Shown here one piece after another: positions 1 through 13,457 of a DNA stretch of 64,000 nt. The stretch comes from Hysterangium stoloniferum. Lineage: Eukaryota; Basidiomycota; Agaricomycetes; Hysterangiales; Hysterangiaceae. Under the pieces are notes generated by a model. It was not told the origin of the DNA. It saw only the letters and a list, made by a program, of their open reading frames with translations, and searched no databases. A program made the position numbers and the translations under genes. Each line of letters opens with the position of its first letter. The stretch's first letter is position 1. The stretch covers positions 62,001 to 126,000 of the forward strand of contig WHVD01000157.1 of the NCBI GenBank assembly GCA_015178975.1, written 5' to 3'.

Positions 1-517
1 AATACAAGTGTGATATTCTTAAGTCATTAGAACTTCTATTCTCCTACTCCGTATCTTGCCCTCTCTCTTGTTTCTTTTTGTGTTTTGGTAGCCTTGTTAG
101 TGTTGCCCTAACAGAAGAATGAAACTCTCTTAACAACACTATCATTTATCTCTCTCTCTCTCTCTCAACAACTCCTCACATCCAATTCCCTTTCCTCTAT
201 CCTATTGACCTCTCAGGCTCTGTGTACTGTCAACAAGTCTCCCTTATAGTATGTGTGACTTTAGTAGATGGGAACACCAACTGTTGGGGCTGATCCTTGT
301 ACAAGGCAGTCTTTAGTGCTCCAGAAAAGATCCAGGTAGTCATCCCTGTGATTCAGGGAATAAGCCAGAGTGATAACAACTGGGTGTTCAGTAGTTAGTT
401 AGTCTTTTTTAGTTTACAATAGTTACATTAGTCAGACCTAGGACACGTTTGTAGCTAGTCCTCTTCTCCACACACACACTCCTGAGGGCAGACCAGTATA
501 CAGTACATCCTACCCTA
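1..517. other. Gene-free left edge, possible gypsy leader
   Basis: No gene is visible. The stretch holds a short (CT)n tract near 153-176 and sequence with very few CpG dinucleotides that leads into the gypsy gag-like ORF at 518. It may contain the leader or part of the LTR of that element. No second copy of it was found in the window, so the LTR boundary cannot be set. Confidence 0.3.
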
Positions 518-3200
518 TTGGACTCCACCTCTCTGTTTTTCACAGATACCATGGATAACTCTACCCCTTCTATTGAAGAACTGCAGCAGAAGATTATTCA
601 GATGCAGCAGCTTCTAGATAATCTCTCATCATCATCATCACTCACCCCACCAGCCAAAACTTTCAAGGTAGCCACTCCAGATTCTTTTGATGGCTCACAA
701 CAGAAAACAGACACCTTTGTCACACAACTCTCCCTTTGCTTTTATGGGAAGAGAATGCAGTATGACTCTGATAGGATAATCTTTGCACTATCTTACATGA
801 AAGGAGGGACTGCTGAACCTTGGGCCAGGCTCAAAGTAAAGGAGTATTCCACCAGAGTGACTATTGACTCCACTTGGAAAGATTTCCTAAAAAGAGTTAA
901 AACAGACATTTGGAGATCCTAATCCTGCCAGCACAGCCAGATACAAGATGAACCCTCAAACAAGGTTCACAGAGTGCTGAGGAATATATTGCCCAGTTTA
1001 GGCAATTAAAGGAGGATACTCTGTACAATGATGCTGCTCTCATTGAAAATTTTGAGCAGGGCATCAATTCTGCCTTGGTAGACAGGATATATGCTCTCCC
1101 AGAAATGCCTACTACCTTAAAAGAGTGATTTGACTGGGCCACAAAGTTGGATAGGCAATGGAGGCAAAGAGAAGCTAGCAAGAAAAATTATGGCCTGCTC
1201 TCCAAGCCCCAAAGGCCAGTCCCACCTCAGCAGAACAACTTTCCTAACCCCTCCAGTCAAACAGCTCAGAATATCAAACAATCGAGGTTGTACCAAGGAG
1301 GTTGATTCAGGTTGGAAATCTGTTAAACCCATTATTTGTTTCAAATGTAGGAAACTAAGGCACAAGGCCAATCAGTGTAAGTCCAACATGGACATTAATA
1401 GTATGGATTATGATGCCCTCAAGATATATGTATATGAAGGAGGACATAGAGAAGGAGAGGAAGGGGATTGAGGAGGAAAAGCAGGATTTTTGAAGGCACC
1501 ATTGGTGATGAAGATGAGGAGGAGGAGGAGGAGGAAGATGACCAGTCAGAGATTGAAGACAGTGATAGGATCTGGGCTACAACTATCTATCCTCAATCTC
1601 ATGTCACTGCTACTTCTACTGTATCTCAGAAGTTGGCAGAAGAATCTCATAAATAGGACCAGAAGAAAGCCTTTGAGGATTTAGTCCCCAGTTGTTACCA
1701 CCAATTTAAGGAGGTACATTCTCCAAAGATTCCTTTGACAGATTACCTGACAGGAAACCCTGGGATCATGCCCTTGAACTAAAACCTGGGTCAGAACCTT
1801 TCAGAACCAAGCTTTACCTCTTAGCACCAAATGAAGAAAAAGAGTTAGATGCTTTTCTAGAGGAGAACCTCAAAAGTGGCAGGATCCAACCCTCCAAATC
1901 CCCCATGGCATCTCCAGTGTTTTTTGTCAAAAAGAAGGATGGATCCCTGAGGCTGGTTTAGGATTATAGGAAACTAAACCACATAACAATAAAAAATTCC
2001 TATCACCTGCCACTTATACCTGACATTATCAGCAAGTTGAAGAAAGCCAAATACTTCACCAAACTGGATGTCAGATGGGGTTATAACAATGTCAGGATAA
2101 AAAAGGGAGATGAATGGAAGGCAGCATTTAGGACCAATAGAGGACTATTTGAACCACTAGTCATATTCTTTGGTCTCACCAACAGTCCTGCAACCTTTCA
2201 GACCATGATGAATGATCTGTTCATAGAACTGATTGATGGACAGGTTGTCATTGTCTACATGGATGGATGATATCCTTATCTTCACAGAGACCCTTGAAAA
2301 ATACAGGGAAGCAGTCAAAAGTGTTCTGGAGATTTTGGAGAAAAATAAGTCATACTTAAAGGCAGAAAAATGTGAATTTGAAAAGGAAAAGATTGAATAT
2401 CTTGCAGTGATCATTTCACATGGCTGCATCTCCATGGATCCAGTAAAGATAGAAGGTGTTTCCAAATGGCCTGAACCTACTACTTTAAAAGAAACACAGT
2501 CTTTCCTTGGCTTTGTCAACTTTTATAGAAGGTTTATAACTTAACAAAGAAGGACACACCCTGGAAATGGACTTTGGAAGAGAAAACTGCTTTTCAAGCC
2601 TTGTAAGACAGAGTCATTTCATCCCCAATTCTTATCTTCCCTGATGACAACAAACCCTACAGACTAGAAGCAGATAGTTCTGACTTTGCAACTGGTGCTG
2701 TTTTGTCTCAGGAAGGGTCAGATGGAAAGTGGCACCCTGTGGCTTTCCTTTCCAAAAGTCTGAGTCAAGTAGAAAGGAATTATGAAATCCATGATAAAGA
2801 AATGCTGGCTATCATTAGAGCTCTGGATGAGTGGAGGCACTCTAGAAGGAAGCAGTCACTCTTTTCAGAATTGGACAAACCACAAGAACCTAGAATATTT
2901 TATGTCTGCCAAAAGAATTAATAGGAGGCAGGCTAGGTGGTCCTTGTTTTTTGTCCAGGTTTTACTTTTCTCTACATCATAGGCCTGGAAAAAGATCTCT
3001 GAAACCAGATGCCTTATCCAGAAGACCAGATCATGGGAAGCGAGATACATAGAGATAATGAAGATATTGTCCTTCTCAGACCATCCTACTTCAAAATCCA
3101 GGCTCTTAAACAGGGTCATGCTGTCTTGATAGGACAAGAGACAGATCTGCTTAAGAAGATTAGACAAGCAAAGGATATGGAAGAGGTTGTGGTTAAGGCA
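518..3200 (+). mobile_element. Ty3/gypsy fossil fragment (gag to linker)
   Basis: This is a degraded Ty3/gypsy retrotransposon. In order it shows a gag-like ORF (518-922), a CCHC-type knuckle near 1340-1380, reverse transcriptase blocks (about 1800-2540, including a VYMD-type box near 2255), RNase H (about 2640-2980, with the LEADSS-like motif), and the start of the linker before integrase (3045-3200). It stops there. The same linker recurs at 50222-50372, so two insertions of one family are represented. It is clearly broken, with many breaks, and CpG-poor, which suggests an old copy. No flanking repeats or target duplication were found. Confidence 0.85.
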
Positions 3201-4075
3201 CTATGTTACAGTAGTGCAGATGGGTGATTTTGCTCTCCTGGTGCAGATAAATTTCCTGGTTGATGACCAGGCTGGGGATGTGGTGCTGACTGTAAATTTG
3301 GTGGCTGCAGTGGAGCAGGTGGGTGTAATGGTGGTAAAGCGGCATACTGAGCATACTGAGCAGCTACTGCAGAAGAGCCAATGTGATGTATTAGCCTTAT
3401 TTTAATACTATCTTCTGAAAAAGGAGTCCAATGCTCTATCAAAATGTGCAAATACTCAATTCACTGCAAGGTAAAATAATTTTAAGTATTTGATATTAAT
3501 CAGTGGCAGCCTGAATAGACTTAGAACCCCTGAAGTCAAGAGTTTACTTGAATATATACACCCTACTTCACAAAGAAGGTTTTGAGAGCTGCTTTTCAAG
3601 CTGTTCTTTTTCTGTGGAAACAACTACTAAAATATGAATAACAATTCACTGATTCCAAAACTAGATTCTACTTTGGTTCTAGCTAAAATTTATATATAGT
3701 TTATACTATTTATCAAATAGTAAAAATATTTATAAACAGGTCAAAAGATTAGATATAGAATAAAACACTATTTGGCTAATCTATGCTTTATTTACACTAA
3801 CCTACAGGATCTGCTGTGATACTAACTTATCAGGATCTTAATGTAGTCTTAAGGATTCTGCAAGAATATTCTCAGGATGTATTTATGCCTAAAACCGAGA
3901 GAAACTAGAATTATATTTCTAATTTCAACAATGATGACCAAGATTGTTTATTACTTTAATTGATAACCAACAACTCAACTAGAGGTGGATAAGTAATAAA
4001 AGAAAGCCAGCTACTCAACTAAGAGATGGCAAAAGGGTAAACAAGATTACTTGTTAGAAGCTCAACTAGAGATGA
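3201..4075. other. Gene-free AT-rich stretch
   Basis: No convincing coding sequence. The right end (about 3968-4075) has three degenerate copies of a motif resembling CTCAACTAGAGATG, spaced roughly 45-50 bp, just before the solo LTR. The middle (3480-3900) is AT-rich with no recognisable element. Confidence 0.4.
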
Positions 4076-4638
4076 TGTTAAGTGCCGTGTCGGGAACTTA
4101 TTCCGGAACTATCGGGAGGTCACCGGGAAGTCGGAAACTTGTGGATAGGGTCAGGACATCGGCTTCAGCTTATGTGCTGCGCCTCTACGCAAACGCTCAA
4201 TGTCCTTAATTTCGGAAGTGAACTAACGACGGAAGATATGGATATTCAGAGTTCCGAAGAGTTCCGAATATCGAGCGTACAGAAAGACGGGAGGAGGAAT
4301 AAGAAACTAAGTCGATATCAGATCTAAAGTAAAGTACAAATTCGCGGAAACTAATATAAGTCTACTCGTTATTGTACTACAAACTGAGACCATAATAAGA
4401 CGGAAACAGAAGTATTCTTAAAACGGAAATACAATAAGACATATTAGGAAGACAATATTCCGAGACGGGAATACAACAACAAACGAGTGAATACTTGTCA
4501 ACGGACAAATTACCAAATGCGGAACAAACGAAGAATGCGGATGATACGGTAACTATGATGTTCCGTAGTCGGATATCGGATATCGAAAGTGGGAGATCGG
4601 AAGTCAGATATTGAAACATCCGGGAACGGGTCGTAACA
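4076..4638 (-). repeat. Solo LTR, gypsy family A, minus orientation
   Basis: This 563-bp block begins TGTTAAGTGCC and ends GTCGTAACA. It is the reverse complement of the LTRs at 8121-8668 and 21969-22512. The flanks are GATGA (4071-4075) and GGTGA (4639-4643), a 5-bp target duplication with one mismatch. No internal region in the matching orientation adjoins it, so it is best read as a solo LTR. It keeps many CpGs and looks younger than the LTR at 22519. Confidence 0.85.
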
Positions 4639-4669
4639 GGTGACAAGGTTATAGGATTAATACCAGAAG

Positions 4670-4830
4670 TGTTAAGGAGTGCACACAGAGCTTATCAGAG
4701 GGTTTCTCACAGGAAAGCCAGTAGGACTTGGCTTCAGCTTATAGGCTGCACCCTCATGAGATTGTGTTGTCTAATTTCAGACAGGTGGATGGAAATTCCA
4801 GGGAGTCCAGGAGTGATTGGTGGGTTGAGA
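4670..4830 (-). repeat. Fragment of family-B LTR
   Basis: It starts TGTTAAG and carries the block 'GGACTTGGCTTCAGCTTAT' followed by a GC-rich box and a diverged 'TTTCAGACAGG', in the order seen in the minus-oriented family-B LTR at 36440-37162. It is CpG-depleted and incomplete. Its right end is not sharp. Confidence 0.55.
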
Positions 4831-4839
4831 GGTTGGAGG

Positions 4840-7800
4840 GTCAACTGTGGGAATCCTGCATGTGACCTTCTTGGAAATTTAGTGTTCTGAGCTCTGATAG
4901 ATTCTGGCTCCACACACTGTTTTGTAGATACCACCTTTGCCATGAAACATAATCTGAAACTCCATTCTGTTCCTGCAATCTCTTTGCATCTATTTGATGG
5001 CACTACCAATATAGCAATTACCCAAGCCTGTGACATGTCTATCCAGTTCCCATGTGGAACATCCAGATGGTTACTTTTTTCATATACATGTAACACAGTT
5101 GGACTCTAGCTGTTCAATTGTTCTTGGATACAACTGGCTCACCTGATATAATCCATTGATTGACTGGGTACTGGACAGTATAACTTTCCAAATTTCTCTC
5201 TGTTTTCAATATGATTATACATTTCTGACCCAGACATCTCAGTGGAAAACCAGATACCATGACTTAACAATGGGATGTCTATCCTAAAGAGGGGGAAAGC
5301 AATTATGCTGTTGTTAACCCATACAATATAAAACCAGTTTATACAATGCAGCAACTTTCCACATATATCTGGGTGACCTCTCTACTATCCAATTGTGTGT
5401 AGCTATGGAAATTGAGCAACTACATCAAGATATCCTCTCTGCACTTACTTCTGATCCAGCTCTCAAGTCACACCTAGACATTCCCACAGTTCCCAATCAA
5501 CCCTGGTGGTCTCAAGGCTCTCAAGGTTTCATCCATCTTGATGGACATATTTACATTCCAGATTCCAACAATCTCTGACTCTGCATACTTCAGTACAAAC
5601 ATGATCATCCAATCTCCCGATATTATGGCATCAATAACACTCTTGGATTAATCCAAAGAGAATACACTTGGCCCAACCTCTGAGATTTCATAACCCAGTT
5701 CTGTAAGTCATGTACCACCTGCTTATGCTCAAAATCCCAACAACATAAGCCATATGGCCTTCTCAAGCAACTTCCAATACCAGAAAAACCCTGGAATTCA
5801 ATTTCCATGGGTTTCATCAAACAACTCCCATCTCCTGAAGGCTATACATCCATCCCCATTGTTGTATATTGATTCTCTAAATAAGGAATTTTCATACCCA
5901 CTAACAATACAATCATGTCCTTGCAACTAGCAGAACTTTTCATCATTCACATGTTCTCCAAATATGGTGCTCCATCTCATATAACTTCAGGTTCCATGTT
6001 TGTCTACCATTTCTTCAAGACTCTTAGAAAAGCTCTTGACATGAAGTTACACTTCACCTATCATCTAGAAGGTGATAGACAAATGGAATGTGTCAACCAA
6101 ACACTGGAACAATACCTCTGCATTTATTGCAACTATCAACAGGACAAATCCCTTCTTCTCACAGAATTTGCTTACAATAACTGTCCAAATGCCACTACTG
6201 GCATCTCTCCCTTCTTTGCCAATAAAGGATACAATCCTAATATTGCAGTCCATCCCAAATGAGATCTGGCATCCACTTGTGCTCAAGAATTTATTACTGA
6301 CTTCAATGGGTTAAACCAGGGACTTCAGAAAGCTATTTCTTCCACCCAGGAAAATTACCAATGTTCCATGTATAAAAACAGAATCCTGCCTCCTAACTTC
6401 AATATTGGAGACCATTTTTTTGTGAAAGCTCACTTCTTCTGAACTACCCAACCTTCCAAAAAACTGCCAAGAAATTCTTAGGTCCTTTTGAGATCATAGC
6501 ACAAGCTGGCTCACTTTCCTGGACTCTCCAACTTCCCAACAGTATGTGAGCAATTCACCCTGTTTTTCACATTTTCATGTTAGAGCCTTGTGTTCCTAAC
6601 AACATCCTGGAACATACACAATCTCTGCTCCTCTGGTCATTATTGATGGAGAACTGAATTTGAAGTTTCCGAGATTTTGGACTCTAAAATCAACAACCAC
6701 TGATGTACATGTAAAGTCACACCAAGAATTTTTTATGCAAGTCAATTATCTTAAAAAAAAAATACAACTATTTCAATGTTTCCCATACCCCAAATTCCTC
6801 CACTGCAACTCCCATCTCATCTGCAATCTCCATCCCAATTTCCACTCCCCTCACCACTTCCTGCATCTCCTTATCTTCACTTCCTGGCTTTTCTCCCCAA
6901 ACCCACCTTTTCTCAACCATATCTGCCAATGGACCATTCAGCTCACCTTTTTCCTTATTGGCATATCTTTCAGAAACTGTGATTATGCCGATACTAACAA
7001 AAATCTCCAAGAATTTGGCCTGTCTCCAGAACTTCCAATTCATCATCCAGAATCCCCTTTCTTGGATGTCATTATGGCACTCTAAGGTCTCCCAAGCCTT
7101 CATCAACTCCAGTCCAATAAATACCATCATGTTCACAGTATCTCTGAGCAGTCCAATACTGGTACCATCATCCACACTCAGCCCTACAGTTTCTGAAGGT
7201 TTGATTGTTTCCAGAGGTTTAGTTGTTCCTGAGTTTTCCACAACTGCTATTTTTTCCATCTTCTCCATTTTCCCCACCTTTTTGACCTTCTGAAATTTTT
7301 TGCCTTTCAGAGTCCACTTCACAGCAAGAGTGCACAGAATCTTGTTTATGGTGCACAGGAAACAGGTGCCACCCCATTTTCCCTTCTGTCTCCAACAAGT
7401 AATGCCCTGGCTCACACATCACTGACATGGAACCTCATGGGCACTGGAGCCCTGGTCTTTTGTTTTTGTTTTGGATGTTAGCCATTTTCCAGAACTCTTA
7501 AAAAATAACCTACTTTTGGACTTGAAGGCCCAGCCTCTTCCTCCTCATCCACATCATTGGCCTTCCACCGTTGTTTTTCCATTATTGGGAACACATGGAC
7601 TATTACTGCACCACTCACCTTTTGTTCCCACTTCTCTTTTAGCTGCTACTCTCCTGTCTCAGCATCCTACCATTTCTTCTCCACCTCATCCCACAGCCTC
7701 TGATCTTCATTTTCTGCAACCATTTGTTCCTCTGCTCTGTGATCTCTTTCTCTGCCCTAATCCACTCCAACTCACATTTTTCTGCCCCTTCCACCTCCTC

Positions 7801-8120
7801 CTCTTGTTGTTGCCTTACCTCCTCCATCCTCTGTCATTTGTGTTGAAGTTCTTCCACTTTTGACATTTCAGCAATTTCAGCTTCTGAGTCTCCTGGAGTG
7901 GTGGTACAGTAAATAAGGGACAATGAATGGACATGCAAGTTGTGGTTAAAGAAAGAAATCACTAATCAAATATTTGAAAGTTCTTACATATGTATACTCG
8001 GACCAGCAGCCAAAACTCTTCATTTCCAAACACACATTTTTTCACAACACATAATGGATAACTGACAGTTAAATGCTCAGTACCTAATCACCTCTATGGG
8101 ACTTCAGCCTAACAGGGGTA
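4840..8120 (+). mobile_element. Old Ty3/gypsy family-A copy (internal part)
   Basis: These are remains of the internal region of a family-A element. They include a protease-like DSGST motif near 4900, integrase pieces (about 5400-6260), a chromodomain-region remnant (about 6480-6710), the antisense accessory ORF region (6768-7866) and a polypurine tract (about 8108-8120). Much of pol is absent and the rest is heavily broken, with many breaks. Its 3' LTR lies at 22519-23065, separated by the younger insertion 8121-22512. Aligned with the younger copy it has lost most CpGs, so it is the oldest family-A copy here. Confidence 0.85.
6768..7866 (-). other. Antisense accessory ORF region of old family-A copy
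   Basis: On the strand opposite pol, between the chromodomain remnant and the polypurine tract, lie two open stretches. The first (7866 down to about 7639) is rich in Glu, Arg and Gln with coiled-coil character. The second (7415 to 6768) contains the later cysteines of the cluster seen in the other copies, C-X10-C-X2-C-X6-C, followed by a helical Met/Leu-rich part and an acidic tail. The same order occurs at 20641-21714 and 18545-19538. It is a fossil and not intact. Confidence 0.6.
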
Positions 8121-8668
8121 TGTTACAACCCGTTCCTGGATGTCTCAATATCCGAATCCTGATCTCCGACTACAGAACATCATAGTTACCGTATCTTCCG
8201 CATTCTTCCCTTGTTCTGCATTTGGTAATTTGTCCACTGACAAGTATTCACTCGTTTGTCTATTATATTCCCATTTTGAAATATTGTCTCCCCAATATGT
8301 CTTATTGTATTCCCATTTTTAGAATACTCCTACTTCCATCTTATTATGGTCTCAGTTTGTAGTACAATAATGAGAAGACTTATATTAGTTTCCACGAATT
8401 TGTACTTTACCTCAGATCTGATATCGACGTAGTTTCTTATTCCTTCTTCCGTCTTTCTGTATGCTCAATATTCGGAACTCTTCGGAACTCTGAATATCCA
8501 TCCGTATCTTCCATTGTAAGTCTCACCTCTGAAATTAAGGACTTTGAGCGTTTGTGTAGAGGCGCAGCACATAAGCTGAAGCCAACGTCCTGACCCTCTC
8601 TGACAGTTCCCGACTTTCCGGTGATTTTCCGATAGTTCCGGAATAAGTTCCCGACATGGCACTTAACA
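8121..8668 (+). repeat. 5' LTR, family A
   Basis: This 548-bp LTR begins TGTTACAACC and ends CACTTAACA, with the 5-bp GGGTA duplication just upstream (8116-8120). The stretch complementary to the primer site is at 8414-8424, which by analogy with Tf1-like self-priming elements would mark the start of the transcript (R). An upstream TATATTAG stretch is compatible with a promoter. Confidence 0.9.
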
Positions 8669-8670
8669 GT

Positions 8671-8681
8671 ATATCAGATCT
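8671..8681 (+). promoter_or_regulatory. Self-priming primer-binding site, family A
   Basis: Two bases after the 5' LTR, ATATCAGATCT is the exact reverse complement of AGATCTGATAT at 8414-8424 inside the same LTR. Tf1/sushi-type chromoviruses prime reverse transcription with the folded 5' end of their own RNA, using an 11-nt match of this kind. No tRNA 3'-end complement is seen at this place. Confidence 0.7.
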
Positions 8682-11600
8682 CAACTCTGCGACTCGCTCA
8701 TCATGGGTCCCAAATGCAAAGCTGCCAAAGGACCATCCCAACTTCAATCCCCATTGCAACTTTACACCACTCAACCCAAAACCCCAATTCAGCTGACAAC
8801 ATCAGCTTCAGTCGAAGAAGTTACTGAGGAAGTTACCGAGGTAACAAGGGATCCCAATATTCCCCACACTTCCGACAACGAAGCAGAAGATCAGCCGGAA
8901 TCATCGAAAAAGAAATCTTCCGATGAACTGACTGAAATGTTGTTTATCAACTCCATTGTGAAATTTGCTGACTATTTGAAATTTGCTGACTATTTGAAAT
9001 TTGCTGACTATTTGAAATCCGCTGAGGATAGTAAAGAATCATTCCACACCGGAGTCAAAGAACCCGAACCATTTACCGGCAAGGATCCGAAAAAATTGAA
9101 GAATTTCCTTCTCCAATGCCATTTCAGTTTCCGTGATTGACCCCTGCATTTAAATCTGACAGTCGAAAAGTCAATTTCACACACTCTTATCTCAAGGATC
9201 CCGCTCAGGATTGGTTCGAACCTGGACTATCTGGAATATCTGACGAGACACCTGCATGGCTCAATGACTGGGATGCTTTTGTGGAAGAACTAGAAACTAA
9301 TTTCGGACCTTACGATCAATCCGGTGAAGCGGAAAATGAACTAATGACGCTTAAGATGAAGGACAATCAACGAGTTTCTGATTATCTGGTCAAGTTCAAT
9401 ACCCTCACCGCATGATGTGGTTGGGATGATTCTGCCCTCAGGCACCATTTCTATATGGGACTTCTGTCACTCCTTAAAGACGAGATCTGCAAAGATGGGA
9501 AGCCAAAACTCTCCAACTCATGCAGATTAAAGCTCAAACATCCAATGCCCATTTTTGGGAACGAAAAGCCGAGGTCTCTCGAGAGAACCTGACAGAACAT
9601 TCTCAGAACAACAAAGTGTCGACTAGCAAGTCTTCTGGCAATAACTCAGGCAATAACACCAGCAACTCTGGCACTAATACTGGTAAATCAAACTCCAACT
9701 GGAAAAAAGACAAGAAATCCAACAAGGATAAACAGTCAACTTCTGACAAACCCGACATTTCCCATTTGTTGGGCACCAATGGTAAACTCACCCCGAAGGA
9801 GAAACAACGACATATGGACAATGACCTCTGCCTTTTCTGCAGGAAAGGCGGACACAAGGTTTCCGACTGTACTGTTAAATCTAACTCTTCCAAGGCCTGC
9901 ACGGCAACTTCCACTACAACTACAACATCTAAGGAAAAACCTGCCACGGAGTCGAAAAAAGAGTAAGCAACCCTCCAGAATCTGCACGGACAGAGGATTG
10001 CATTGACTCTCTCCGTGTTTCCAAGGTTATCCGTCTCAATGCGTCCACTCTCTCTAATCCCGATTCATTATTTGTAAAACTTGTCTCTGACTTTCTTGGA
10101 AATGTAGTGTTCCGAGCTCTGATAGATTCTGGCTCCACACACTGTTTTGTAGATACCACCTTTGCCACGAAACATAATCTGAAACTCCATTCTGTTCCCA
10201 CAATTTCCTTGCATTTGTTTGACAGCACTAGCAATACGGCAATTACCCAAGCCTGCGACATGTCTATCCAGTTCCCTTGTGGAACATCCCAGACGGTTAC
10301 TTTTTTTGTAACACAGTTGGACTCTAGCTGTTCAGTAGTTCTTGGATACAACTGGCTCACCTGATATAATCTGTTGATGGACTGGGTATTGGGCAGTATT
10401 AATTTCTGAATTCCCAACACTTTGGTTCCTCCTGCAGTGCCTTTTCCGGCCAACACCTTTTCAGCATCAACGGCATCTCCAGCTTCTACCGAAACCTCTG
10501 TGCCTCCAAAAATCTCTCATCAACGCTTCAGCATTTGTTAGGGTGAGTAAACTGGATGGTTCGCAGTGTTTTTCAATCAGCTTAAAAGTTGATGAAGCAT
10601 CTGGACATTTTGCGACTCCAGAACTATCTCAGCTAAAAGCCGACCTGGAAGGAGTTCCCAAAAAATACCATGATTTCGCGGACATTTTCAGTAAGCAAAA
10701 AGCTGACAGGCTTGCACCACATAGGCCCTACGACTTAAAAATCGATATTGAGCCCGGTTCAAACCCTCCGTTAGGACCTATTTACCCATTATCCCAATTG
10801 GAACTTTCTTCTATTCAGGAGTTCCTGGATGAACATCTGTCAATAGGTTTTATCTGTCCCTCAAAGTCTCCATATGGAGCGCCCATCCTTTTCATCAGAA
10901 AGAAGGATGGCTCCCTTCAACTCTGCATCGATTTCAGAGGATTAAATTCCATCACACGGAAAGATAAGTATCCACTTCCACTCGTTACCAATTTACTCGA
11001 CACCCCACAGAAAGCTCAGATCTACACCAAAATAGACCTCAAACACGCCTATCATTTGGTCTGAATTTCCGAGGGCGATGAATGGACTGCTTTTCGGACT
11101 CGCTATGGATCCTTTGAATGGTTGGTTATGCCGTTCGGCCTTACCAACGCCCCTTCCCCTTTTCAACGTTTTGTTAATGATATATTTTCCGACTGCTTGA
11201 CGTATGTGTTATAGTCTATTTGGATGACATTTTGGTATTTTCCGAGGATCCCACTCTTCACGATGAACAGGTCCGTGAAGTTTCCGAAGACTCCAAAAAA
11301 ATGGTCTTTTCGCCAACAGTAAAAAATGTTACTTTGACATGGATTCTATTGAATATTTAGGTTTCATTATCGGACCTGAGGGTCTCTGTATGGATGAAGC
11401 CAAGGTTCAAGTTGTCCGTGATTGGCCCAAACCACAGAAAGTCAAGGACATTCAGTCATTTTTAGGTTTCACCAACTTTTACTGTCATTTTATTCGGAAC
11501 TACTCGGATATTACAGTACTGCTCACTCGTCTTACCCATAAAACTCAACCTTGGGGTCTTTGACGATAAATGCCGTTCCGCTTTTCAGACTTTAAAAAAT

Positions 11601-12720
11601 GCTTTCACTTCTGCCCCGATTCTGTCCCATTGGAAACCTGATGTTCCGATTATTGTAGAAACCGATGCTTCTGATTATGCAATTGCCACGATTCTTTCCA
11701 TTCAAGATTCTGACAGTGAAATTCATCCAGTCGCATTCCTTTCTCAGACACTGAAAGTGTCTGAACTCAACTACGACGTTCATGATAAGGAACTTTTGGC
11801 AATTTTTGAAGCTTTCAAACATTGGCGCCATTATCTCGAAGGTGCCGCAACTCCCATTGACATTGTTACCAATCACAAAAATCTCGAATATTTTTCTACC
11901 ACTAAACTTTTGACCCGCCGGCAAGCCCGCTGGTCCGAATTCCTTTTTGCTTTCAACATGATTATCCGTTTCCGACCCGGACGTCTTGGTGGAAAACCAG
12001 ATGCCATGACTTGACGATGGGATGTCTATCCTAAAGAGGGGGAAAGTAACTATGCTGTTGTTAATCTGCATAACTTGAAACCGGTTTTTACAATGCAACA
12101 ACTTTCTGCATCTATTCGAGCAACTTCCCTCTAGTATCCAATTATGCGTAGCATCATGATTATGGACATTGAGCAATTACATCAAGATATCCTTTCCACA
12201 CTCACTTTCGATCCGGCTCTCAAGCCACACCTAGAAGTTCCTGACAATCCCGACCAACCCCGATGGTCACAAGACTCTCAAGGTTTTATCCGTCTCAATG
12301 GACGTATCTATGTTCCAGATTCCAACAATCTCCAACTCCGTGTACTTCAGTATAAACATGATCATCCAATCTCTGGACATTACGGCATTAACAATACTCT
12401 TGGTTTAATCCGTAGAGAATACACTTGGCCCAACCTCCGATATTTTGTAACCCAGTTCTGTAAGTCATGCACCACCTGCTTACGCTCTAAGACCCAGAGG
12501 CATAAGCTGTACGGCCTTCTCAAGCAACTCCCAATACCAGAAAAACCCTGGAACTCAATTTCCATGGATTTTATCAAACAACTCCCAACTTCCGAAGGCT
12601 TTACATCCATTCTAGTTGTTGTGGATCGATCCTCGAAACAAGGCATTTTCATACTCACTCATGATACAATCACGTCCTTACAATTAGCAGAACTTTTCAT
12701 TATTCACGTATTTTCCAAAC

Positions 12721-13444
12721 TGTTATGACCGTGTCACAACCCTATCAGTCCCGAGATTATCGCCACTTATCAACGTTTTCAAGTCACCACTTCGGAAACC
12801 ATCGGCCCCCGAAGCTGACGTATGCTTTCTTGATGATCAAACTCCATTTACGCCCATGTCAAAATACTCGTATTGTCTGGTTAAACTTTTGATACGTCCC
12901 TTTTATTATGTTGATCCATTCTATCCTATGTTTCACATATGTGTATCTATATTTGTAGTCCTCAAACTATTTCCTTTTGTCATAATTCTGCTCTCGGTTA
13001 TCATCAGCCTCCAAACTAATCATAAACTTCCCGTTCCTAGTCAAGCTTATTGTTAATACCATTTTCTGCCCTTCTCCCCATTAGTATTTTCTAGATGCCT
13101 GTTACTTGTATATGAACCTGCTGTAGTTGTAGTTACTAGGCAATCAGAATATTGGCTCAGAATACCCTCATACGTCTGTAACAGTCCCATACTAAGAATT
13201 CCCCCATCTGCCTTCACATGCGCTCGCCCACTTCTGGCCCTGACCCCTTGGCCCGACACTCGACTTGTCCTTCGGTTCCGATCGGTATCTCACCGAAAGG
13301 AACTCTTTAGGATTAGTCTTCGCCCGTCTGAAATCTAAGGACACCCTACAGATATTTGCGAGGGTGCAGCACATAAGCTGAAGCCGAGTCCTTCCGATCG
13401 GTCCCTGTTGGCCACTGACATTAGTCAGTTTTCAGTTCTTAACA
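12721..13444 (+). repeat. 5' LTR, family B
   Basis: This 724-bp LTR begins TGTTATGACC and ends TTCTTAACA. The same LTR occurs as solo copies at 36440-37162 (minus) and 37615-38574 (plus). The transcript start predicted by self-priming is near 13142. Confidence 0.9.
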
Positions 13445-13446
13445 GT

Positions 13447-13457
13447 ATATTCTGATT
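13447..13457 (+). promoter_or_regulatory. Self-priming primer-binding site, family B
   Basis: Two bases after the LTR, ATATTCTGATT is the exact reverse complement of AATCAGAATAT at 13142-13152 within the LTR. The length (11 nt) and offset (2 nt) match family A although the sequence is different, so the pairing itself appears conserved. Confidence 0.7.
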
